Source: an uncultured Pyrinomonadaceae bacterium (GTDB taxonomy: Bacteria; Acidobacteriota; Blastocatellia; Pyrinomonadales; Pyrinomonadaceae). Taken from it: a stretch of DNA of 48,201 nt. The DNA lies in assembly GCA_902805935.1 (NCBI GenBank), contig CADCUR010000297.1:1-48201 (forward strand), given 5' to 3'. Both the position numbers and the translations under genes were made by a program. Positions within the stretch are counted from its first letter, which is position 1. Every line of letters begins with the position of its first letter. The notes under the pieces were generated by a model. It was not told the origin of the DNA and did not search any database. It saw only the letters and a list, made by a program, of their open reading frames with translations. This document shows, piece by piece, positions 1 through 7,042 of this stretch.

Positions 1-39
1 TTCGCCGAAAAACTTTCGGGGAATTTTCGGGCAAACTAA
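1..39 (+). CDS. C-terminal end of an upstream gene (partial)
   Basis: Frame 1 is open from the window edge and reads FAEKLSGNFRAN before a TAA at 37-39. A hairpin terminator follows 11 bases later, which supports this being the real end of a plus-strand gene. Twelve residues are too few to name the product. Confidence 0.35.
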   Translation, partial: FAEKLSGNFRAN

Positions 40-49
40 AATAACTGGC

Positions 50-80
50 GCATTCGATTCACGAATCGAATGCTTTTTCG
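50..80 (+). terminator. Rho-independent terminator
   Basis: A 9-bp stem (GCATTCGAT at 50-58 with ATCGAATGC at 65-73) closes a six-base loop and is followed by TTTTT at 74-78. It ends transcription of the partial gene at the window edge and separates it from trmFO. Confidence 0.75.
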
Positions 81-96
81 TTTTTGGCAAAAAGGT

Positions 97-125
97 TTGA
101 CAGCGGCAATCTGATTTCACAATTT
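97..125 (+). promoter_or_regulatory. Possible sigma-70 promoter of trmFO
   Basis: A perfect -35 box TTGACA lies at 97-102. A weak -10 (CAATTT at 120-125, 17-bp spacing) follows, about 20 bases before the trmFO start. The -35 is good and the -10 is poor, so this is tentative. Confidence 0.35.
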
Positions 126-147
126 ATCACTCAGCCGTTACGATTAA

Positions 148-1491
148 ATGAATATGAGGGAAATAAATGTCATCGGTGGCGGGCTTGCGGGAGTCGAAGC
201 GGCGTGGCAGGCGGCGGAAACCGGAGCGCGGGTCAAACTTTACGAGATGCGCCCCGTGCAGCAGACGCCCGCGCACCGCACCGACCAACTGGCGGAAATC
301 GTTTGCTCAAATTCTTTGAAATCCGACGAAGCGGGAAGCGCGCCGTATCTGTTAAAGGAAGAACTGCGGCGCGGCAACTCCCTGGTAATGCGAGCCGCTG
401 AAGCGACGCGCGTTCCGGCGGGCGCGGCTCTCGCCGTTGATCGTGGAAAATTTTCGGAATTTATCACCGCAGAAATCGAGCGGCATCCGAATATCGCGCT
501 TGTTCGAGAAGAAATCAAAACGATTCCGCGAAATGAAATCACGATTATCGCCACCGGACCGCTGACCAGCGACGCTTTAACGCTGGAGATAATGAAGCTA
601 ACGGGCGATGACCAGCTTTATTTTTATGACGCGATTGCGCCGATTGTCGCGGCTGACTCGATTGATATGACGGTGGCTTTTAAAGCCGCACGTTACGGCA
701 AAGGCGGCGACGATTACGTTAATTGTCCATTCGACCGAGAGCAATACGAAACGTTTTACAACGCGCTCGTCGAAGCTAAATCAGTTCCGCTCAAAAGATT
801 TGAAGAGACGCACTGGTTCGAGGCGTGTCTGCCGATTGAGGAATTAGCCCGGCGCGGCGTTGACACTTTGCGGTTCGGCTGTATGAAGCCGAAAGGCTTG
901 CCGCTGCCCGCGACGGGACGCGAGCCTTACGCCGCCGTGCAATTGCGGCAGGAAGATTTGATGGCGGACGCATTTTCGCTCGTCGGTTTTCAAAATCATC
1001 TGCGTTACGGCGAGCAGGAACGAGTTTTGCGCCTTATTCCCGGACTCGAACAAGCTGAATTTTTGCAGTTCGGGCAAATTCATCGCAACACTTTTATCAA
1101 TTCGCCGCAGATTCTGACGGAAACTTTGCAAACAAAAAAACAGCCGAATTTATTTTTCGCCGGACAAATCACCGGCGTCGAAGGCTACGTCGAATCGGTC
1201 GGCACGGGTTGGCTCGCCGGATTAAACGCGGCGAGAATTCTGCGCGGCGAAAATTTAATCGCCGCGCCGACGAGTTCGGCAATCGGCGCGCTGTGCCGCT
1301 ACGTTTCAAATGTCGAGACGAAAAACTTCCAGCCCGTTAATATCACATTCGGTTTGCTTGCGCCGGTTTCGGAAGAACTCCGCAGGAAATATCGCAACAA
1401 ACGCGAACGGCATAACGTTCAAGTCGAACTCGCGCTTAAGGATTGGGACGAATGGCTGAATAGCCTTAAAGAAATTGCTGTTTCTGCTTGA
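148..1491 (+). CDS. trmFO: Methylenetetrahydrofolate-tRNA-(uracil-54) methyltransferase TrmFO
   Basis: TrmFO makes ribothymidine-54 in the T-loop of tRNAs, using methylenetetrahydrofolate and FAD in the cytoplasm. The 447-aa product has the family's usual length. An FAD-binding GGGLAG lies at residues 10-15. The conserved CSNSLKSDE segment holds C53, which matches a cysteine known to matter in the Bacillus enzyme. A second conserved cysteine, C245, lies in FGCMKPKG. The C-terminus carries the GVEGYVES flavin motif. ATG at 148 is used here; ATG at 154 is equally possible. It stands alone between a terminator and a broken transporter gene. Confidence 0.95.
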   Translation: MNMREINVIGGGLAGVEAAWQAAETGARVKLYEMRPVQQTPAHRTDQLAEIVCSNSLKSDEAGSAPYLLKEELRRGNSLVMRAAEATRVPAGAALAVDRGKFSEFITAEIERHPNIALVREEIKTIPRNEITIIATGPLTSDALTLEIMKLTGDDQLYFYDAIAPIVAADSIDMTVAFKAARYGKGGDDYVNCPFDREQYETFYNALVEAKSVPLKRFEETHWFEACLPIEELARRGVDTLRFGCMKPKGLPLPATGREPYAAVQLRQEDLMADAFSLVGFQNHLRYGEQERVLRLIPGLEQAEFLQFGQIHRNTFINSPQILTETLQTKKQPNLFFAGQITGVEGYVESVGTGWLAGLNAARILRGENLIAAPTSSAIGALCRYVSNVETKNFQPVNITFGLLAPVSEELRRKYRNKRERHNVQVELALKDWDEWLNSLKEIAVSA

Positions 1492-1496
1492 AATTT

Positions 1497-1629
1497 ATGA
1501 TATTTCACGGCTTTCCGAGTTTGTCCGAATTACTCTGGATATTTGTCAAAGGGCTGGTTATCTATTGCCTTTCATTTTAGGCGGTTTGGCAATTTACGAT
1601 CTGAGAAAAAAGAAAAACGCGAAGGATGT
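1497..1629 (+). pseudogene. Possible frameshifted small membrane protein
   Basis: An ATG at 1497 opens a short hydrophobic frame that stops after 27 codons. An overlapping frame then reads LPFILGGLAIYDLRKKKN and ends at a TGA that overlaps the ATG of the next (TauE-like) reading frame. That stop/start overlap resembles a real operon junction, so this may be a small membrane protein split by an indel. I do not recognise a family, and it may be spurious. Confidence 0.25.
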
Positions 1630-2099
1630 TTGAGTCAATTGAAATTTTAATCGTTCTCGCAATCTTTGTCGTGGCGATTCTTTACTCGTCGGTCGGACAC
1701 GACTGCGCGTCGGATTATCTGGCGGTGATGGCTTTGCTCGCCGTTACGCCCGGCACGTCACGTCCGGCGGCTCTGGTCCTGATTTCTTCGTCGCCTCAAT
1801 CGCCTTCATACAGTTTTATCGCGCCGGACATTTCGATTAGAAAGTTTTTCTGCCGTTCGCGGCGGCTTCGATTCCGATGGCTTTCGTCGGCGGAATGATT
1901 CAGCTACCGATGCGGGACTTTTGGAAGTTACGCGCAGGTTGCGCAATTGCCGACAGTTGTTTGGTTTTGGATCGGCGCGGCGATCATCGGCGGAATTATC
2001 GGCTCGACCTTGAGAAGTTTCCGTTTTAATTCGCTGACGCTGCGGCGCGTTTTAGCCGTCGGTCTGCTGCTCGCAGGCGCGAAGTTGATTTTCGCGTAA
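1626..2099 (+). pseudogene. Degraded TauE/SafE-family sulfite exporter-like permease
   Basis: Three successive frames give one recognisable protein. Frame one begins MFESIEILIVLAIFVVAILY with a YSSVGH motif, and continues LAVMALLAVTPGTSRPAALVL. A second frame reads FLPFAAASIPMAFVGGMIQL from about 1849. A third reads PTVVWFWIGAAIIGGIIGST from about 1955 to the TAA at 2097-2099. The pieces match the start, the middle and the end of TauE/SafE membrane permeases, which are normally about 240-260 aa. Only about 157 codons remain, so there are at least two frameshifts and an internal deletion. Members move organosulfonates, sulfite or sulfur oxyanions. This copy is not expected to work, unless the indels are sequencing errors. 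Confidence 0.8.
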
Positions 2100-2106
2100 A
2101 ACAAAA

Positions 2107-2134
2107 AAGCCTGAGTTTGCCAACTCAGGCTTTA
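2107..2134. terminator. Bidirectional terminator hairpin
   Basis: A perfect 11-bp inverted repeat, AAGCCTGAGTT at 2107-2117 and AACTCAGGCTT at 2122-2132, closes a TGCC loop. A-rich sequence lies on the left. It sits between convergent reading frames, so it can serve both. Confidence 0.75.
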
Positions 2135-2159
2135 CAAGCAATCTCTTTAGTAAAAGATT

Positions 2160-2741
2160 TTAGAAGGGAAGCGGGAACGGAATTCTGTCGCGCCAGTCGC
2201 CGTTATTGCTGCCTTGCCGATTGCGGCGATTGTTGCGGTTGCGGCGGTTGTTATTGTCATAATTATAAGCGTTCGCCAAAACATTCAAATCTTGCTGAAT
2301 TCTATACCAATCATTTTGAATGTTACCGTTCAATCGAGCGCGCGAAAGAACGCGGTCGAGTTGATTTCCCAATTGCAAAACGCGCTGCGCTTCGTCGTAA
2401 CTTCTGTCGTAATCGCCGCGATTGTCGTATGCGTCGTCGAGATTTTGAGTCGCGTTCGCAAAATCTTTGGCTAACTGATTGAGCCGGTCTTCGCGGTTGC
2501 GGTCGTCGTAACGACTATTATCGAGTTCGCGGTCGAGCCGCCGCTCGAATTGATTGCTGCGATTCTTCAAATTTTTGACAGTCGCCTGCAAATTGCGATT
2601 GTAGCTACCGTTATTGCGGCGGTTATTGCGATAATCATCGTCATCGCGGTCATTGCGCCATTGCGCCGAAGCGACGGCGGGCAAACTTAAAACCAGGAGA
2701 GTGAATGCGAAAACACCGATTAAATTTCTAAAACGATTCAT
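2160..2741 (-). CDS. Secreted Asn/Arg/Asp-rich protein of unknown function
   Basis: This 193-aa protein has a clear signal peptide: a basic start MNRFR, a hydrophobic core and a cleavage-like ASAQ near residue 26. The mature part opens with an R/N/D-rich tract and then has charged, probably helical segments with repeated Asn, Asp, Arg and Leu. It ends in another N/R tract and DRIPFPLPF. No catalytic motif is visible. The ATG is preceded by AAGGAGAAACTCTT, a good ribosome-binding site that fixes the start. Short secreted proteins of this kind recur in Acidobacteriota (from memory, unverified). Its role is unknown; a periplasmic structural or metal/polyanion-binding role is only a guess. Confidence 0.75.
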   Translation of the reverse strand: MNRFRNLIGVFAFTLLVLSLPAVASAQWRNDRDDDDYRNNRRNNGSYNRNLQATVKNLKNRSNQFERRLDRELDNSRYDDRNREDRLNQLAKDFANATQNLDDAYDNRGDYDRSYDEAQRVLQLGNQLDRVLSRARLNGNIQNDWYRIQQDLNVLANAYNYDNNNRRNRNNRRNRQGSNNGDWRDRIPFPLPF

Positions 2742-2870
2742 AAGAGTTTCTCCTTAATCCAAAAATAATTCTTGACGCAACGCTTGTTCTAATTTTAGGC
2801 TTTTTCCACCGAGCGTCGCCTGTTCTTGTGTTTAGCAATGACTGTGCCAATTGATTGAAAGACGGCTTCA

Positions 2871-2909
2871 AAATATAAAAGTCCAGCTTTTTGCGAGACT
2901 TTTATATTT
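2871..2909. terminator. 13-bp inverted repeat
   Basis: AAATATAAAAGTC at 2871-2883 pairs perfectly with GACTTTTATATTT at 2897-2909 around a 13-base loop. It could end transcription of the minus-strand remnants that lie beyond it, but the stem is AT-rich and has no run of Us. Confidence 0.35.
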
Positions 2910-3018
2910 GCGCGCCGAAGACGCAATTTGACGAATGAACGATGTCGGTTGCCCGATGTTCCAAATGGTTAGAAAGAACCGCGTTTGCGTAACGGTAAAA
3001 TCGTCGCCGTCTGCCGAC

Positions 3019-3170
3019 TTACAAACCGCTGATGCGCGTAATGCGTCCGGGAAAAATCTCGGTGATTAACAAATCGCCCGTCGGCGGATGCAGCGCCATA
3101 CTCGTCGGCGACCACGCGATTTGTCTTAAAAGTGCTGTCCGGTTCTTCGGAAAACACGACGGCTTTCGGG
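3019..3170 (-). pseudogene. C-terminal remnant of a secreted beta-propeller-type protein
   Basis: On the minus strand one frame reads WSPTSMALHPPTGDLLITEI then FPGRITRISGL and a stop at 3021-3019. A segment of the form 'HPPTGDLL(I/V)TE..PGRI.R(I/V)' is typical of NHL, sorbosone-dehydrogenase or ScyD-like propeller blades of secreted proteins. Nothing upstream in this frame makes a full gene, so only the last 40-50 codons remain. The family assignment is by motif impression only. Confidence 0.4.
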
Positions 3171-3187
3171 CGCGCCCGCCGAATATA

Positions 3188-3248
3188 AATGCGGAGTGAT
3201 GAATGCGGAATAATGAATAAAACCAATTGATTCCGCATTAATCATTGC
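3188..3248. repeat. Heptamer-phased inverted repeat
   Basis: 7-nt-phased units (CGGAGTG, ATGAATG, CGGAATA, ATGAATA) are followed, after a short centre, by units in the opposite orientation (TTGATTC, CGCATTA, ATCATTG). AATGCGGAAT pairs exactly with ATTCCGCATT. It lies between two gene remnants. The architecture matches the other heptamer arrays in this window. Confidence 0.6.
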
Positions 3249-3250
3249 CT

Positions 3251-3630
3251 CTACCCGCCGGGCGGAACAGCCGAAACTCCGTCCCAAAACTGCGCGAGGA
3301 TTTGCCCGTTTGAACTGGTAAGCGCGTATAAAGTGGTGTTTGACGGGCGGAAAACCGAAATGTCGAGTTTGCCGTCGCCGTCCCAATCGCCAAAGACCGG
3401 ACGGTCGCCAGCATTCGTCTGCGCGTTAAACGGGACGCCGAACTTCGTCACCGTGTAATTTGCGCTTCCGGTTTGCAGAACCCACCACGTTCCGGCGATG
3501 TCGCACGTCCGATTTGAATTGCACGCGCCGTAATTAACGGCGATGTCGGCGCGATTGTCGCCCAGAGCAATCGCCGAACAGAAATAAAAGTTTTTTGCGT
3601 AATTTGTCGAATGTTTCGTGTTTTCATTTT
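3251..3630 (-). pseudogene. C-terminal remnant of an FG-GAP/VCBS-repeat secreted protein
   Basis: The open minus-strand frame reads GDNRADIAVNYG, then FGDWDGDGKLDISVFRPSN, and ends with SAVPPGG and TAG at 3253-3251. The DxDGDGxxDISVFRPS core is the calcium-binding loop of FG-GAP/VCBS propeller repeats. The same repeat type is intact in the 931-aa gene near 43 kb. The frame is open upstream only to about 3640 and has no in-frame ATG. An ATG near 3630 lies in another frame. About 125 codons remain, with one degenerate and one good repeat and no signal peptide, so this is the 3' end of a lost gene. Confidence 0.65.
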
Positions 3631-3639
3631 GTCTCCATA

Positions 3640-3905
3640 TTTAAATTATTTAAAGCACACGGCGGCTGCCGTCGCACATCCGGCTCTGAGCAACCTGTTA
3701 TTGGCATCGAAAATATCGGAACGTCATTATCATCGCGCTGACCGGCGACAAAAGTCCTTGTAAATTTCTTGGAAAAGTCTTGGAATCTTTTGCCAAAAAA
3801 CAGTCTTCCTTTCGAGCCTAATCATTGCCTTCAAACATTAACGCGACGCGAAAGCAAAAAAAGGCTGAATAATTTTTCGGGCAAATTTTTATCTGCCGGA
3901 AAATA
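3640..3905. other. Gap with no gene seen
   Basis: I see no coding frame with convincing protein character in this stretch. It holds imperfect direct copies of a TCTTGGAA-like motif (about 3768-3788) and AT-rich sequence leading to the sigma-gene promoter. Confidence 0.4.
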
Positions 3906-3907
3906 AA

Positions 3908-3937
3908 TTGACTTGAGACGCTGAACAGGCATATTCT
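3908..3937 (+). promoter_or_regulatory. Sigma-70-type promoter of the sigma-factor remnant
   Basis: TTGACT at 3908-3913 and TATTCT at 3932-3937 are 18 bp apart, about 24 bases upstream of the ATG at 3961. This makes ATG 3961, not an upstream TTG at 3937, the start of the following reading frame. Confidence 0.5.
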
Positions 3938-3960
3938 TGTTAGCAAAAAGCGCGGAAAAT

Positions 3961-4164
3961 ATGGAACAGCCTCTCGAAAAATCACCGGAAATAACGCGGA
4001 TGCTGCAAGAATGGAGCGGCGGCAACCGCGATGCTCTGGACACGCTTTTGCCGGTTGTTTATGCGGAACTGCGCCGCCAAGCCTCCGGCTACCTGCACCG
4101 CGAACGCGCCGGGCATACTTTGCAGACGACCGCGCTGATTCACGAAACGTATCTGAAATTATAA
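3961..4164 (+). pseudogene. ECF sigma factor, N-terminal fragment
   Basis: The 67-codon frame begins MEQPLEKSPEITRMLQEW and ends RAGHTLQTTALIHETYLKL before TAA. The 'LLPVVYAELRR', 'HTLQTTALIHE' and 'YLKL' segments match region 2 of the acidobacterial-type ECF sigma factors (TIGR02999 group), which are about 185-195 aa. The -10-binding remainder of region 2 and all of region 4 are missing, so it cannot act as a sigma factor. The stop is followed at once by a TPR-protein fragment, which suggests a deletion joining two once-adjacent genes. Confidence 0.75.
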
Positions 4165-4165
4165 G

Positions 4166-4722
4166 GGACGACATAACGAAGCCATCGCCGAAGGCAGACT
4201 GGCAAGAGACTCGACCCGCTTACGCTGATTACCAACGCGCTCGAAGGACAATTTTTATTTTACGCCGGGCGCGAGACCGAAGCATTTGCCAAATATCAAA
4301 AAACGCTGGAGATCGAGCCGAACTTTTGGGTCGCGCATAACGGCTTGGGGCGCGTCTATATTCGTCAGGAACGATATGCGGAGGCTGTCGCCGTGTTGAC
4401 CAGAGCCGCAGAGTTATCCGGCGGCAGCAGCGAGCCGATTACGCAATTAGGTTACGCGCTGGCAAAATCGGGAAACCGCGAAAAGGCACAAGCCACGCTC
4501 GAAGAATTAAAATCCGCGGCAAAGGAAAAATATGTTCCGGTATATAGTTTTGCGATGATTTACAACGGTTTGGGCGAGCGGGAAGAAGCGTTAAATTATT
4601 TAGAAAAATCTTTCGACGAGCGCGAAGTGCAAATATCATTTATCAAAATTGACACGCGCCGGGACGAATTTCGCGTCGAACCGCGCTTTAGCGAAATCGT
4701 CAAACTAATGCATCTGGAATAG
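4166..4722 (+). pseudogene. TPR C-terminal fragment of a Ser/Thr kinase-TPR protein
   Basis: A frame beginning GRHNEAIAEGRLARD breaks near 4207 and resumes as LDPLTLITNALEGQFLFYAG in the next frame, running to TAG at 4720-4722. It contains TPR motifs such as NFWVAHNGLGRVYIRQERYA and GYALAKSGNREKAQATLEEL. It ends with the REVQISFIKIDTRRDEFR and PRFSEIVKLMHLE pattern, which I associate with C-termini of acidobacterial Ser/Thr kinase-TPR proteins. The kinase domain and the first TPRs are absent, and one base appears to be lost near 4207. A start inside the last frame (for example TTG 4345) could still yield a soluble TPR peptide. Confidence 0.7.
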
Positions 4723-4735
4723 TTGAAAAACAAAA

Positions 4736-5434
4736 ATGAAAATAGCCCTAATTGGTTACGGCGCGATGGGCAAACTCATCCGAACTTTAGCCGAAAATAA
4801 AACGCACGAAATTGCGGTCATCATTGACGAAGCTGACGCCAATTTGCGGGCGGAAAGATTGGCGGAAAAATTGAAGGACGCGCAGGCAGCAATTGATTTT
4901 TCGACAGCCGAAGCCGTCAAAAGAAATGTCGAAGCGTGTTTAATTGCAAACATCCCGCTAGTCGAGGGAACAACCGGTTGGAACGACGAAAAAGAATCAA
5001 TTAAAGATTTGGTAGAAGAAAAAAACGGCGCGTTCGTTTTCGGCGCGAATTTTTCAATCGGCGTGAATTTGTTTTATAAAATCGCGGATTACGCTTCAAA
5101 TCTTTTCGCAAAATTTGAAGATTACGAAGCGTTCATCGAAGAGCAGCATCACTCGCGCAAACGAGACCAGCCTTCCGGCACGGCTTTGAAATTAAAAGAA
5201 ATCGTGGCGAAAAACATCGAAAAGAATTTCAGCGTCTCGGCGACGCGCGCCGGACATATTCCGGGAACGCACCGCCTCGGTTTTGACGGCGCGGCTGATC
5301 AAATACTGCTCGAACACGCGGCGCGCTCGCGCGAGGGTTTCGCGTCGGGTGCAATTTTAGCGGCGGAATGGATTCGCGGCAAAAAAGGTTTTTATGAATT
5401 TGCGGAAGTGATGGACGAGATTTTGAAAAAGTAA
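4736..5434 (+). CDS. dapB: 4-hydroxy-tetrahydrodipicolinate reductase DapB
   Basis: DapB reduces 4-hydroxy-tetrahydrodipicolinate to tetrahydrodipicolinate with NAD(P)H, the second dedicated step of diaminopimelate/lysine synthesis. The Rossmann motif GYGAMGK lies at residues 7-13. The catalytic segment EEQHHSRKRDQPSGTA begins at 135, with H138/H139 and K142. At 232 aa it is slightly shorter than the usual 240-270, and the early part between the Rossmann loop and DFSTAEAV is compact, as in Bacteroidetes-like forms. It starts 13 bases after the kinase fragment. dapA follows after an oppositely oriented lipoprotein gene. Confidence 0.95.
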   Translation: MKIALIGYGAMGKLIRTLAENKTHEIAVIIDEADANLRAERLAEKLKDAQAAIDFSTAEAVKRNVEACLIANIPLVEGTTGWNDEKESIKDLVEEKNGAFVFGANFSIGVNLFYKIADYASNLFAKFEDYEAFIEEQHHSRKRDQPSGTALKLKEIVAKNIEKNFSVSATRAGHIPGTHRLGFDGAADQILLEHAARSREGFASGAILAAEWIRGKKGFYEFAEVMDEILKK

Positions 5435-5435
5435 T

Positions 5436-6041
5436 TTAGCGGGTTTTATCAATGAACTCCGAAGGGTCAATCCAACCGTGTTTTTCGTCAGCGTAACCGT
5501 TTCCGGTTTGATTCCAGACCGGGCATTTCATCCAACGAATTTCAAAATGCAGATGACACGGGTAGCGTCCGTTCGCACCGCCCATTGTCCCGATTAGCTC
5601 GCGCTTTTCGACCGCACCTTCGGTTCGCGTAATCGTTTCAAGATGTCCGTAAAGACTTTGAATTTTCGTGCCGTCCGAGGCGGTGTGTTCGATGATGACG
5701 ACATTTCCCCAACCCGCGCCCGCGTCTTTGGCAAAACTTATCTGTCCGCTCGCTGCCGCGTAAATCGGCTCGCCGCAATCGGTATTGCCGCCCGTCGTTT
5801 TATTCCAATCTTCGCCCAGATGACGGTTCTCGCCGAAATCCTGCGCATTATACCACCAATCCCACCAATCATTTTTTTCAGTAACGTAATCTTTTTCGCC
5901 GACAGGGTAAGCAAAACTCTTCGCCGAAAATTTGTTGAGCAGATGCGCGGGAATTTCTTTATTTGAGTTTTTCTCTGAGGCGCAAGCCGAAGAAAAGATT
6001 AAAAGAGCCGAGAAACTTAATAAAAAAGTAGTTGTTCGCAT
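5436..6041 (-). CDS. M23-family metallopeptidase lipoprotein
   Basis: The 201-aa protein begins with a lipoprotein signal whose lipobox FSSAC places the lipidated Cys at residue 20, so it is probably membrane-anchored and periplasmic. The LytM/M23 zinc site is complete: H74 and D78 in NRHLGEDW, H133 in YGHLE, and H163/H165 in CHLHFE. It is a peptidoglycan endopeptidase, or an activator of one. It is transcribed against dapB, with one base between the two stops, and divergently from dapA. Placement among diaminopimelate genes fits a cell-wall theme but may be chance. Confidence 0.88.
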   Translation of the reverse strand: MRTTTFLLSFSALLIFSSACASEKNSNKEIPAHLLNKFSAKSFAYPVGEKDYVTEKNDWWDWWYNAQDFGENRHLGEDWNKTTGGNTDCGEPIYAAASGQISFAKDAGAGWGNVVIIEHTASDGTKIQSLYGHLETITRTEGAVEKRELIGTMGGANGRYPCHLHFEIRWMKCPVWNQTGNGYADEKHGWIDPSEFIDKTR

Positions 6042-6060
6042 AAATATTTGCCGCAGATCT

Positions 6061-6089
6061 TTGAGTCAGCGCAATTATGAATTTATACT
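6061..6089 (+). promoter_or_regulatory. Sigma-70 promoter of the dapA operon
   Basis: TTGAGT at 6061-6066 and TATACT at 6084-6089 are 17 bp apart, about 48 bases before the dapA start. Both boxes are five of six to consensus and the spacing is ideal. Confidence 0.65.
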
Positions 6090-6136
6090 TCTAAATTGGT
6101 CAACACAAAAGTTTTTTGGGTGCGAGGCGGTAAATT

Positions 6137-7036
6137 ATGACAATGCGAATTGATTGGCTGCGCGGCTGCGCAACCGCGCTGGTCACGCCGTTTCACAAAG
6201 ACGGTTCGATTGACGACGATTGTTTTAAATCTCTGGTCGAACGCCAGATAAAAAACGGCGTGAAAATTTTGATTCCGTGCGGCACGACGGGCGAATCGGT
6301 CACGATGTCGGAGGCGGAAAAAATTCACGTCATCCGAATGACCGTTGAAGTTGCGCATAAATTGAAAGCCAAAGTCATCGCCGGAACGGGCAGCAACAAC
6401 ACGGCGGCGACGATTGATTTTACCCGGCGCGCGCGCGAACTCGGCGCGGACGGCGCGCTCGTCGTCGCGCCGTATTACAACCGACCGACGCAGGACGGAA
6501 TCTTCGCGCACTTTTCGGAAATCGCCAAATCGGTCAAGAAATTTCCGCTGATGCTTTACAATGTGCCGGGCAGAACTTGCTCGAACATCTCCGCCGAAAC
6601 AACTTTGAAATTGGCGAACGAGTTTGAAAACATCGCGGCGACCAAAGAAGCGTCGGGGAACTTTTCGCAGATTATGGAAATTCTCCAAAAGCGTCCGAAA
6701 AATTTTCGAGTCTTCTCCGGCGACGACGCGACGACTCTGCCTTTAATCGCGGTCGGCGCGGACGGTCTGGTTTCGGTCTGCGCGAACGAAATTCCGAAGG
6801 AAACCGCTGCGATGGTCGAAAGGGCTTTGAGCGGCGCGTGGACTTCCGCCAGACGAATTCATTACAAAATTCTGCCGCTGATGGAAGCGAATTTCATCGA
6901 AGCCTCGCCCGCGCCGTGCAAATTCGTAATGCAGGAAATGAATCTTTTAGAAGAAAATCTGCGCCTTCCACTCGTTCCCGTAACCGAGCCGACGCGTCTG
7001 AAACTGCGCGGAATTACAAAGGAGCTGGAAAAATAA
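6137..7036 (+). CDS. dapA: 4-hydroxy-tetrahydrodipicolinate synthase DapA
   Basis: DapA condenses pyruvate with aspartate-4-semialdehyde, the first step of the diaminopimelate/lysine branch. The 299-aa TIM barrel has the Schiff-base lysine K170 in AATKEASGN and the catalytic tyrosine Y141 in LYNVPGRT. It also has the GTTGES substrate-binding loop near residue 48. ATG 6137 is chosen; ATG 6143 is two codons later and cannot be excluded. It heads a run of plus-strand genes (P1 peptidase, membrane protein, dapD, toxin-antitoxin, aminotransferase) separated by very short gaps or overlaps. Confidence 0.95.
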   Translation: MTMRIDWLRGCATALVTPFHKDGSIDDDCFKSLVERQIKNGVKILIPCGTTGESVTMSEAEKIHVIRMTVEVAHKLKAKVIAGTGSNNTAATIDFTRRARELGADGALVVAPYYNRPTQDGIFAHFSEIAKSVKKFPLMLYNVPGRTCSNISAETTLKLANEFENIAATKEASGNFSQIMEILQKRPKNFRVFSGDDATTLPLIAVGADGLVSVCANEIPKETAAMVERALSGAWTSARRIHYKILPLMEANFIEASPAPCKFVMQEMNLLEENLRLPLVPVTEPTRLKLRGITKELEK

Positions 7037-7042
7037 TTTTTT

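Noticed and set aside
6042-6136. Lysine riboswitch ahead of dapA
   Set aside because: The region is too short (95 bases) and has no matching multi-stem core; a simple promoter explains it.
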